Assembly (NCBI GenBank): GCA_016283945.1
Contig: JAEENW010000139.1
Location: forward strand, 1 to 5,129
Direction: 5' to 3'
DNA: 5,129 bases
Source of the DNA: Bacillota bacterium
GTDB lineage: Bacteria > Bacillota > Clostridia > Peptostreptococcales > Anaerovoracaceae
The notes below the pieces were generated by a model, which did no database searches, had not been told where the DNA came from, and saw only the letters and a list, made by a program, of their open reading frames with translations. Every line of letters starts with the position of its first letter. Position 1 is the first letter of the stretch. Below are positions 1 to 5,126 of this stretch, one piece after another. Position numbers and translations under genes: made by a program.

Positions 1-761
1 CCCTCGCAGTCCGTCTCGTACCTCGCGCCGCACTTCGGGCAGAGGTAGAGCAGAGTGTCGAGCTTTTTGGCCATGCCGCCTCTGGTATCGAAGCGGTTGC
101 GGGCCTTGCTGTTCCAGATGTAGTCGTCGTGCGCTAGCAGGCGGTCCATGGTATCCTCGATCTCATCCGGGGACATGGCCTTCAGCTGCTCCGCCGTGAA
201 CATCCTGTCCACGGTGACGTCTATCCTTCCCTTCCTCTGGTCCAGGCAGTGCTTGGTGTAGGTCAGATAGGCGCCAGATATCTTGGAATAATACACCGGT
301 ACGCCGAGCTTCTTCAGGAGCTTGCCGCTGCCCGGCATCACGGGCTGCGCCATGCCGGTGATAGAGCTCATCCCCTCGGGCATGAAGCAGATGTTCCCTC
401 CTTTGGAGATCACGCGCAGGATCTGCCTCATCGCGTGCGTGTCAGGCGTGAAGTTCTTCTTAGGTATCACCTGCATGAACGGAAGCAGAACGCTGGTCGG
501 GAAGCGGAAGAACTCGTTGTATCCCACGACGTAGTTCAGCTTCTTGGGATAGCACGGAGGCGCCGTGAACTGATAGTCGACGCGCGAGGAGTGGTTGGCT
601 ATCATCACGATCGGTCCCGGCTCGTCGGACGGGCGCGCCTTGTAGGTGAAATGAGTATTGCTGAGCTTGTTCAGGACTCTGGTGACCTGCATGAGGATCC
701 AGTACATCCATCCGGGCGGATCCCCCGCGTTTCTTTTGAGCAGTTTTTCGTCGATGGTCAT
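1..761 (-). CDS. PlsC-like 1-acylglycerol-3-phosphate acyltransferase with C-terminal zinc ribbon (partial, 3' end beyond window)
   Basis: Reading leftward from an ATG at 761, the frame stays open for 253 codons to the window edge, so the C terminus is missing. The protein has the two signature blocks of the PlsC/LPLAT acyltransferase family. The HX4D catalytic motif is NHSSRVD (His57, Asp62). The glycerophosphate-binding block is FMPEG (126-130, Glu129). The family moves an acyl group from acyl-ACP or acyl-CoA to lysophosphatidic acid at the inner membrane face during phospholipid synthesis. No strong membrane helix is seen; residues 18-31 are only moderately hydrophobic. After the acyltransferase core, residues 241-252 read CPKCG...C, the start of a zinc ribbon whose remaining ligand(s) lie outside the window. 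The ATG is chosen because AAGGAA (771-776) precedes it by 9 bases and an in-frame TAA lies a little further upstream; a GTG about 15 codons upstream is possible but has no better support. It follows the M20 copy C gene after a 134-bp gap. The exact acyl acceptor is not shown by the sequence. Confidence 0.9.
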   Translation of the reverse strand, partial: MTIDEKLLKRNAGDPPGWMYWILMQVTRVLNKLSNTHFTYKARPSDEPGPIVMIANHSSRVDYQFTAPPCYPKKLNYVVGYNEFFRFPTSVLLPFMQVIPKKNFTPDTHAMRQILRVISKGGNICFMPEGMSSITGMAQPVMPGSGKLLKKLGVPVYYSKISGAYLTYTKHCLDQRKGRIDVTVDRMFTAEQLKAMSPDEIEDTMDRLLAHDDYIWNSKARNRFDTRGGMAKKLDTLLYLCPKCGARYETDCE

Positions 762-770
762 GATCGTGTC

Positions 771-776
771 TTCCTT
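771..776 (-). promoter_or_regulatory. Ribosome binding site of the acyltransferase gene
   Basis: AAGGAA on the minus strand lies 9 bases before the ATG at 761. It is a moderate match to the anti-Shine-Dalgarno sequence and decides the start codon, because the candidate upstream GTG has no comparable site. Confidence 0.6.
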
Positions 777-783
777 GGATCTG

Positions 784-800
784 CGCGGGCTCACCCCGCG
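784..800 (-). other. Small GC hairpin in acyltransferase leader
   Basis: The minus strand reads CGCGGG, a 5-base loop, then CCCGCG: a perfect 6-bp stem at 784-789/795-800. It sits between the possible -10 element (803-808) and the ribosome binding site (771-776), so it would be at the start of a leader transcript. No T run follows, so it is not a standard terminator. Its function is unknown. Confidence 0.45.
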
Positions 801-802
801 GA

Positions 803-808
803 GTTATA
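803..808 (-). promoter_or_regulatory. Possible -10 element upstream of the acyltransferase gene
   Basis: The minus strand reads TATAAC, a 5 of 6 match to TATAAT, 41 bases before the ATG. No good -35 box is present at 16-18 bases spacing, and there is no TGn extension. It stands out in GC-rich surroundings and lies just after the 13-bp hairpin (814-849), where a new promoter would be expected if that hairpin ends the M20 transcript. This is a weak call. Confidence 0.3.
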
Positions 809-813
809 CGAGG

Positions 814-849
814 CCGCCGGACCAGTCGATCTCTCAACTGATCCGGCGG
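814..849 (-). terminator. 13-bp inverted repeat after M20 copy C, terminator-like hairpin
   Basis: Arms at 814-826 and 837-849 are complementary over 13 positions, with one U-G wobble in the minus-strand RNA and a 10-base loop. The arms begin with CCGCCGG. It starts 47 bases after the stop of copy C. The stem is strong, but what follows on the minus strand is CCTCGTATAAC, with no U tract, so intrinsic termination is not assured. RNA 3'-end protection or processing is another possibility. Confidence 0.55.
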
Positions 850-895
850 TCTTTACCGGCTCATTCGGGCCTGGATCCATTCATAGACCGGCTTG

Positions 896-2182
896 TTAGC
901 CCTTCTTCGGGATCAGAGGATCGGAGACTCCGTCTACTCCGAGGTATCCGCAGAGCATGATGAGGATCTTGAAGAGACCCTTGCCGACGTCGACCGGGGA
1001 ATACCACTCGTCCTTGGAGTGAGCACCGCCGCCGAATCCGCCGCCGCCTACTCCGACGCTGGGAACGCCCATGGAGATGGGAACATTGTAGTCGCCGGAG
1101 CCGGGCCCGGAAAGAGTTACGTCCACGCCGGCAGCCTTATAGGCCTCGAGTCCGGCTACTATGATGGGATCGTCAGCGTTCTGCCTGGCTACAGGCCTGT
1201 CGCCTACCTTATCGACCACGAGCTCGACCTTGCGGTCGCACCAGGGAGCCTGGCCCGGCCTGGTGAAGACGTCGCTGTAGAGAGCCCTGTCTCTTACCCA
1301 GCGGCCGTTCTCCTCCTCGACGGCCTCCTTGAGGATCTTGTGGAACTGCGCGTCCTCAGCGTCCAGCTCGGCCTTGCCGTTGGAGCGCATGTCGACGAGC
1401 ATGGAGCACTCGATCGCTATGGAGTTGACCGAGGTTCCGCCGTTGACCACGCCTACGGAGAAGGTGGTCTGCGGCTCTGTGGGCGGCTTCATGTCGGCGA
1501 ACTTGGCTATGGCTCTGCCCATCGCGTGGATCGGGTTGGGCATTCCGAAGTTGCCCTGGGAGTGTCCGCCGGGGCCCTTGAAGGTGACCTTGTACCTGTA
1601 GGAACCGGTGCCGAGGTAGCCGATGGAGCCCGGGCCGCCGTCCATGGTGATGTAGGCGTCGACCTTGTCGAGGTTCTCCTTCTTGCCGAAGAAGGCCTTC
1701 ATTCCGTAGAGGTCGCCGAGTCCCTCCTCGCCGACGTTTCCGCCGATGATGAGGTCGCCCTTGAACTTGAGTCCGGAATCGCGGATCGCCCTGAGCAGGG
1801 TGAGCACCTGGGCGAGGTTGGAGGTGTCGTCGCCGATGCCCGGGCAGTAGAACTTGCCCGGCTCCTTCTCGACGATCTCGAGCTTGGTGTCCATCGGGAA
1901 CACGGTGTCGAGGTGAGCGGTTATGAATACCGTGGGAGCCTTAGGGTCGCTGCCCTTGATGGTGGTGTAGACGTTGTTGACCTCGTCCCTCTCGGTCTTG
2001 AAGCCCTCGGCCTCGACCATCTCCTGGAAGCGGTCAGCCCTCTTCTCCTCGAAGCGGGAGAAAGCGGGGATGAGGACGAGCTCCTGGAGCTGCTCCCAGG
2101 TCTTGGGATCGTCCTTGATCATGAGTTCCTTTGCCTTCTGCACCTTGGCGTCGGCCAGTATCTTCTCGAATACTTCCTTCAT
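896..2182 (-). CDS. M20 family zinc peptidase/amidohydrolase, paralogue C (third of three)
   Basis: A 428-aa cytoplasmic protein without signal peptide, full length for a PepT-like M20 metallohydrolase. Family members cleave small peptides or N-acyl/amide bonds using two metal ions. Visible site residues are His90 and Asp92 (AHLDTVFP), Asp118/Asp119 (GIGDDTSN; by analogy with PepT the first Asp should bridge the metals), Glu152/Glu153 (GGNVGEEGLGD; general base and ligand), Asp181 (TMDGG) and His388 (AHSKDE). The inserted dimerisation/lid domain, about residues 195-310, carries PGGHS (His207), GGTSVNSIA (248-256) and DMRS (264-267). The ATG at 2182 is preferred because AAAGGAG lies 5 bases upstream; the frame extends to a TTG 7 codons further, but that would place the ribosome binding site inside the gene. 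Compared with A and B it has a glycine-rich stretch (residues 379-386) before the last His, AHS instead of GHN, and GSGDYN instead of STD[AT]N. The substrate is unknown. The family call is firm; a specific name such as tripeptidase is not justified. Confidence 0.95.
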   Translation of the reverse strand: MKEVFEKILADAKVQKAKELMIKDDPKTWEQLQELVLIPAFSRFEEKRADRFQEMVEAEGFKTERDEVNNVYTTIKGSDPKAPTVFITAHLDTVFPMDTKLEIVEKEPGKFYCPGIGDDTSNLAQVLTLLRAIRDSGLKFKGDLIIGGNVGEEGLGDLYGMKAFFGKKENLDKVDAYITMDGGPGSIGYLGTGSYRYKVTFKGPGGHSQGNFGMPNPIHAMGRAIAKFADMKPPTEPQTTFSVGVVNGGTSVNSIAIECSMLVDMRSNGKAELDAEDAQFHKILKEAVEEENGRWVRDRALYSDVFTRPGQAPWCDRKVELVVDKVGDRPVARQNADDPIIVAGLEAYKAAGVDVTLSGPGSGDYNVPISMGVPSVGVGGGGFGGGAHSKDEWYSPVDVGKGLFKILIMLCGYLGVDGVSDPLIPKKG

Positions 2183-2187
2183 TTTCT

Positions 2188-2194
2188 CTCCTTT
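2188..2194 (-). promoter_or_regulatory. Ribosome binding site of M20 copy C
   Basis: AAAGGAG on the minus strand, 5 bases before the ATG at 2182. This strong site fixes the start at 2182 rather than the in-frame TTG at 2203, which lies upstream of the site. Confidence 0.85.
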
Positions 2195-2212
2195 CACGGG
2201 CAATAAACACGA

Positions 2213-2248
2213 GCCGCGCGGAGGGACCGTATGGCCCTACCGCGCGGC
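2213..2248 (-). terminator. Long GC-rich hairpin between M20 copies B and C
   Basis: Arms GCCGCGCGG and CCGCGCGGC (2213-2221 and 2240-2248) form a perfect 9-bp stem. After a one-base bulge the stem continues with AGGG/CCCT, and after a further bulge with CC/GG, around a tiny ATAC loop. The downstream minus-strand sequence is TCGTGTTTATTG, only moderately T-rich, and the ribosome binding site of copy C begins 18 bases after the hairpin. It could be a partial terminator or attenuator lowering expression of copy C, or an mRNA-stabilising structure. The structure is clear; the function is inferred. Confidence 0.6.
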
Positions 2249-2282
2249 GTTCGGTCATTAACGGGATATCAGCGTGAGCGCC

Positions 2283-3569
2283 CTACTTCTTGTCGAGCAT
2301 GGGCTCGGATACGCCCTCGACTCCGAGGAGTCCTGCGATCATGGTGAAGATCTCGAATACTCCGTCCTCCATCCCGGTCGGGTTGTAGACCTCCATGAGG
2401 TTGTGGCCGTTCTTGGCGCTTCCGCCTCCGCCGATGCAGATGCCCGGGACTCCGAGGGAGATGGGCACGTTGGTGTCGGTGGAGGAAGCGGCGATCATGC
2501 CGGGCTCATAGCCGAAGGCCTTGTAGCAGTTCGCGGCGCCCTGAACGAGGGAGATGTCCGGAGACTGGGATCCGGCAGGCCTGTTTCCGACCTGGACGAT
2601 CTCGAGCTCGACGACTCTGTCGGCGTGAGCGACTTCGTTCGGACGGGCCTTGTACGGGTTGTCCTCCTCGATGGCTCTGTCTCTCTGCCAGCGGGCGTTC
2701 TCCTCCTCGACTCCGGCCTTGATGCAGGCCATGATCTCCTCGTTGGCCTTGTCGAGGCACTCCTTGGAGTCGGAGCGGATGTCGAGCATGAACATGCAGT
2801 CGTGGGCGATGGAGTTGACGGAGGTGCCGCCGTCTACCACGCCGGCGCAGAAGGTGGTCCAGGGCTTGGAGGGTACCTTCACGTCAGCGATCTTGGCGAG
2901 CGCCCTGCCCATGGCGTGCACGGGGTTGGGCATACCGAAGTCGCACATGGAGTGGCCGCCGGCGTTGTGGAACTTGACCTGGTATCTGTAGGAGCCGGTT
3001 CCGCCGTAGATGATGCTGCGGGGGAAGCCGTCGACGGAGATGAAGCCGTCGATGCCGGTCGGATGGTTCTTGAAGAACTCCTTGACGCCGTAGAGGTCGC
3101 CGAGACCCTCCTCGCCAACGTTTCCGCCGAGGATGAGCTTGCCCTTGAACTTGATGCCGGAATCCCTGATGGCTCTCATGATCATGAGGGTCTGGGACAG
3201 GGCTGCGGTGTCGTCACCGACGCCCGGGCAGGCGTAGCTTACGCCGTCAGGCTGCATCTTGATCTCGAGCGGGGTGTCCATCGGGAACACGGTGTCGATA
3301 TGGGCGGTCACGTAGAGGGTCGGGCCGTTGGGATCGGTCCCCTCGATGACGGTGTAGACGTTGTTGACCGCGTCTCTTTCGGTCTTGAAGCCCTCAGCCT
3401 CAACGAGCTTCTGGTAGAAGTCGGATCTGAGCTCCTCGTGGCGGGAGAAAGCCGGCACCAGAGTCAGCGCCTTGTGCTGCTCGATGGTGTGGTCCTTGTC
3501 GTCCGCGATGAGCTTCTTGGCCTTCTGCAGAACGTCGGAAGCTATGAGGGCTTCGTATTTTTTGATCAT
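2283..3569 (-). CDS. M20 family zinc peptidase/amidohydrolase, paralogue B (second of three)
   Basis: A 428-aa cytoplasmic M20 metallohydrolase, colinear with copies A and C. Metal and catalytic residues are all present: His90 and Asp92 (AHIDTVFP), Asp119/Asp120 (GVGDDTAA), Glu153/Glu154 (GGNVGEEGLGD), Asp180 (SVDG) and His389 (GHNLME). The lid/dimerisation domain, about residues 195-310, has AGGHS (His206), GGTSVNSIA (248-256) and a DIRS motif (263-266). The open frame extends 29 codons upstream to 3656, but that part overlaps the promoter and leader hairpin. The ATG at 3569, preceded by AAAGGAG, gives an N terminus matching the other two copies. B is the most divergent in the substrate-facing segments: HNAGGHSMCD replaces KGPGGHSNGD/KGPGGHSQGN, and it has extra cysteines (for example 209, 241, 258, 271 and 282). 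It has its own likely promoter (3659-3667), so it need not depend on copy A transcription. The substrate cannot be read from the sequence. Confidence 0.95.
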   Translation of the reverse strand: MIKKYEALIASDVLQKAKKLIADDKDHTIEQHKALTLVPAFSRHEELRSDFYQKLVEAEGFKTERDAVNNVYTVIEGTDPNGPTLYVTAHIDTVFPMDTPLEIKMQPDGVSYACPGVGDDTAALSQTLMIMRAIRDSGIKFKGKLILGGNVGEEGLGDLYGVKEFFKNHPTGIDGFISVDGFPRSIIYGGTGSYRYQVKFHNAGGHSMCDFGMPNPVHAMGRALAKIADVKVPSKPWTTFCAGVVDGGTSVNSIAHDCMFMLDIRSDSKECLDKANEEIMACIKAGVEEENARWQRDRAIEEDNPYKARPNEVAHADRVVELEIVQVGNRPAGSQSPDISLVQGAANCYKAFGYEPGMIAASSTDTNVPISLGVPGICIGGGGSAKNGHNLMEVYNPTGMEDGVFEIFTMIAGLLGVEGVSEPMLDKK

Positions 3570-3579
3570 GATGGTTTCT

Positions 3580-3586
3580 CTCCTTT
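3580..3586 (-). promoter_or_regulatory. Ribosome binding site of M20 copy B
   Basis: AAAGGAG on the minus strand, 10 bases before the ATG at 3569; the longer AAAGGAGAG shortens the effective gap. This selects the internal ATG over the longer open frame starting at 3656. The AAAGGAGAGAAA context is the same as in front of copy C, so the duplication may include the translation start region. Confidence 0.8.
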
Positions 3587-3627
3587 CGCTTTTCCTAAAC
3601 AGCTTGCTTGTGTCCTTCCTATAAGGG

Positions 3628-3643
3628 AGCGCCGCGGGGCGCT
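3628..3643 (-). other. Leader hairpin of M20 copy B
   Basis: AGCGCC, loop CCGC, GGCGCT on the minus strand: a perfect 6-bp stem with a 4-base loop. It lies about 9 bases after the predicted transcription start (near 3652), at the 5' end of an untranslated leader of roughly 80 bases. No T run follows. It may stabilise the 5' end or be an operator-like repeat; the function is not shown. Confidence 0.5.
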
Positions 3644-3658
3644 GTCCTGTTCGCATAC

Positions 3659-3667
3659 ATTATACCA
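3659..3667 (-). promoter_or_regulatory. Extended -10 promoter for M20 copy B
   Basis: The minus strand reads TGGTATAAT: a perfect TATAAT at 3659-3664 with the TGn extension at 3665-3667. No good -35 hexamer exists at 16-18 bases, which is typical of extended -10 promoters. Transcription would start near 3652 and give a leader of about 80 bases before the ATG at 3569. This is the best promoter in the window and lies between copies A and B, so B, and perhaps C, form their own transcription unit. A perfect palindrome lies just upstream (3673-3682). Confidence 0.75.
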
Positions 3668-3672
3668 CAAAG

Positions 3673-3682
3673 CGCGGCCGCG
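3673..3682. repeat. GC-only palindrome next to the copy B promoter
   Basis: CGCGGCCGCG is its own reverse complement. It lies about 21-30 bases upstream of the predicted start of transcription, in the spacer where a -35 contact or a repressor would sit. It could also form the weak stem GCGC...GCGC followed by TTT (minus strand), a possible but poor end for the copy A transcript. The palindrome is certain; its role is not. Confidence 0.4.
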
Positions 3683-3726
3683 GCGCAGTTCTTAGCGCGT
3701 ATATGTCCCTGCCTGGTCCTCCGGGC

Positions 3727-5010
3727 TTACCTGTCCCTTCTGGTCAGCAGAGGATCGGTCTCCCCTTCCACTCCGACCATTCCGAGTATCATCAGGAATA
3801 TCTTTCCGATGCCTACGCCGAAATCGGTGAACTCGAACCACTCGTTGACGTTGTGGCCGTTGCCCTCTTTGCCGCTTCCGCAGATCGCCATGGCGGGGAT
3901 CCCGAGGGACAGGGGGATGTTGGCGTCGGTCGAGCCCGCTCCGGTGAACGAGATCTTCCTGCCGACGGACTCGTAGCATGCCTCGGCTATCCTGCAGATC
4001 TCGGCGTCCGGGGTCTGATTCCCTACCGGGCGGTCTCCGACCTGCTCTATGGTCATCTCGACGAGCCTGTCGGCGGGCTCCCTGTCCTGATAACCGAGAT
4101 GCGGATTGGTCGCGAGCAGCTTGCGGTCTCTCTTCCAGCGGGCGTTCTCCTCGTCTACAGCCGCCCTCATGAGGCGCTGGAACTCGAAATCGAGGTCGTC
4201 GAGCTCCTGCTTGCCGTTTGAGCGCATATCCACGAGCATGGAGCACTCCATGGCTATGGAGTTGATGGAGGTACCGCCGTCGATGACGCCGATGGAGAAA
4301 GTCGTCCAGGGATCGGGAACGGCCGGCATGTCGGCGAACTTGGAGATCGCTCTGCCGAGCGCGTGGATCGGGTTGGGCATGCCGAAATCTCCGTTGGAGT
4401 GCCCGCCGGGGCCCTTGAAGCTGACCTTGTACCTGTGGCTTCCGGTGCCCGCCTCGCAGACGCCCTCGCCGCTTCCGTCTATCGAGAGGAAGCCGTCGAC
4501 CTTGTCGGCGTTGTTCTTGAAGAAGTTCTTCATGCCGTAGAGGTCGCCGAGGCCCTCCTCACCGACGTTGCCGCCGAGGATGACGCTGCCGCGGGGCTTG
4601 ATGCCGCTCTCGCGGAACGCCCTGAGCAGGCAGAGCACGTCGCCGAGGTGGGCGGTGTCGTCGCCTATGCCCGGGCAGTAATAGCGGTTGCCCTCCTGGC
4701 GGATGTTCAGCGGGGTGTCGAGCGGGAAGACCGTGTCGAGGTGGGCGCTGACGTAGAGCGTCGGAGCCTTGGGATCGCTGCCCTCGATGATGGTGTAGAC
4801 GTTGTTGACCTCGTCTCTTACGGTCTTATAGCCCTCGGTCTCGACCATCTCCTGAAAGCGGTCGGCCTTCTTCTCCTCGTGCCTGGAGAACGCGGGGATC
4901 TGGACGAGCTCGAGTATCTGGTCGAAGGTGTTCTGAGCGTCGTCCTCGATGAACTTCATGCCCTTCTGCACTTCGGGAAGGGTCTTGAGCTTTTCGAATG
5001 TTGCTTTCAT
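3727..5010 (-). CDS. M20 family zinc peptidase/amidohydrolase, paralogue A (first of three)
   Basis: A 427-aa protein without signal peptide or membrane segment, at the usual length of PepT-like M20 enzymes. The two-metal site is complete: His90 and Asp92 (AHLDTVFP), Asp117/Asp118 (GIGDDTAH), Glu151/Glu152 (GGNVGEEGLGD), Asp178 (SIDG) and His386 (GHNVNE). The inserted dimerisation domain, about residues 190-310, has PGGHS (His204), GGTSINSIA (245-253) and DMRS (261-264). The ATG at 5010 is supported by GGAG 5 bases upstream and by alignment with copies B and C. By eye it resembles copy C more than B in the first 60 residues and in the lid domain (shared ADRFQEMVE, FKGPGGHS and MECSMLVDMRSNGK-like stretches). 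Near the last His it instead resembles B (NGHN). It is first in reading order; the stretch before it (5011-5129) has inverted repeats but no convincing promoter. The likely role is intracellular hydrolysis of small peptides or N-acyl/amide substrates. The precise reaction is unknown. Confidence 0.95.
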   Translation of the reverse strand: MKATFEKLKTLPEVQKGMKFIEDDAQNTFDQILELVQIPAFSRHEEKKADRFQEMVETEGYKTVRDEVNNVYTIIEGSDPKAPTLYVSAHLDTVFPLDTPLNIRQEGNRYYCPGIGDDTAHLGDVLCLLRAFRESGIKPRGSVILGGNVGEEGLGDLYGMKNFFKNNADKVDGFLSIDGSGEGVCEAGTGSHRYKVSFKGPGGHSNGDFGMPNPIHALGRAISKFADMPAVPDPWTTFSIGVIDGGTSINSIAMECSMLVDMRSNGKQELDDLDFEFQRLMRAAVDEENARWKRDRKLLATNPHLGYQDREPADRLVEMTIEQVGDRPVGNQTPDAEICRIAEACYESVGRKISFTGAGSTDANIPLSLGIPAMAICGSGKEGNGHNVNEWFEFTDFGVGIGKIFLMILGMVGVEGETDPLLTRRDR

Positions 5011-5015
5011 GGTTT

Positions 5016-5019
5016 CTCC
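5016..5019 (-). promoter_or_regulatory. Ribosome binding site of M20 copy A
   Basis: GGAG within ACGGAGAAACC on the minus strand, 5 bases before the ATG at 5010. It is a good match at normal spacing. The GGAGAAACC context resembles that of copy B, where GAGAAACC is also found. Confidence 0.75.
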
Positions 5020-5082
5020 GTTTTCCGGCCCATACCTGCGGAACGTTGAGCTTTGGCAGCGGGCTGTTATTCAGGGCACTTT

Positions 5083-5108
5083 CGAGGACCGCTCGCGCTT
5101 AGTCCTCG
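5083..5108 (-). other. 7-bp inverted repeat upstream of M20 copy A
   Basis: CGAGGAC and GTCCTCG (arms 5083-5089 and 5102-5108) are perfectly complementary across 12 bases. CAC/GTG could extend the stem past an AAA bulge. The minus-strand sequence after it is AAAGTGCCC, so it lacks the U tract of an intrinsic terminator. It may be the end of an upstream gene beyond the window or part of a leader. Confidence 0.4.
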
Positions 5109-5111
5109 TGC

Positions 5112-5126
5112 AGCGGTACTACCGCT
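5112..5126. repeat. Near-perfect palindrome AGCGGTA-n-TACCGCT
   Basis: Seven-base arms at 5112-5118 and 5120-5126 surround one central base. The near-zero spacing suits a dimeric DNA-binding protein better than an RNA hairpin. It lies about 100 bases upstream of copy A, next to the inverted repeat at 5083-5108. A regulator site is possible, but no promoter can be recognised nearby. Confidence 0.35.

Larger units (their letters stand above)
896..5010 (-). repeat. Tandem array of three M20 paralogues
   Basis: The three genes are direct repeats of one ancestral unit, alike over their whole length and similar at the DNA level in places. The best block is the 40 bases encoding GGNVGEEGLGDLY, at 1706-1745, 3090-3129 and 4537-4576. 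Copy B differs from copy C at 2 of these positions and copy A differs from C at 3. A second shared block encodes VNNVYT (near 1967, 3350 and 4790). The spacers between copies are not obviously alike beyond the ribosome binding sites. Confidence 0.85.

Noticed and set aside
460..837. 125-aa minus-strand frame overlapping the acyltransferase gene
   Set aside because: Alternative frame of the same DNA; Arg/Gln/His-rich with no domain, while the overlapping frame has HX4D and PEG motifs.
249..899. 216-aa plus-strand open frame opposite the acyltransferase gene
   Set aside because: No motif or good ribosome binding site, Arg/His-rich composition, and the opposite strand encodes a clear PlsC family protein.
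893..2206. 437-aa plus-strand open frame opposite M20 copy C
   Set aside because: It mirrors the minus-strand gene almost end to end. The translation is low-complexity (rich in Gly, Val, Leu, Asp and Glu) without a recognisable family, as expected when G/C third positions remove stops from the opposite strand. The minus frame has clear catalytic motifs and a ribosome binding site.
3570..3656. 29-codon N-terminal extension of M20 copy B
   Set aside because: It would place the promoter start site and leader hairpin in coding sequence, shows no similarity to copies A and C, and the ribosome binding site lies downstream at 3580-3586.
2274..3695. 473-aa plus-strand open frame opposite M20 copy B
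   Set aside because: Same antisense shadow effect; repetitive Val/Gly/Asp/Leu composition, no domain, and it overlaps the promoter region of copy B.
4363..5049. 228-aa plus-strand open frame opposite the 5' half of M20 copy A
   Set aside because: Antisense shadow with the same biased composition; it repeats the pattern seen opposite copies B and C because the sense genes are paralogous.
5083..5126. Possible mobile-element ends or attachment site from clustered inverted repeats
   Set aside because: No transposase, target duplication or matching repeat elsewhere in the window; the repeats are short and better explained as regulatory or terminator-like.
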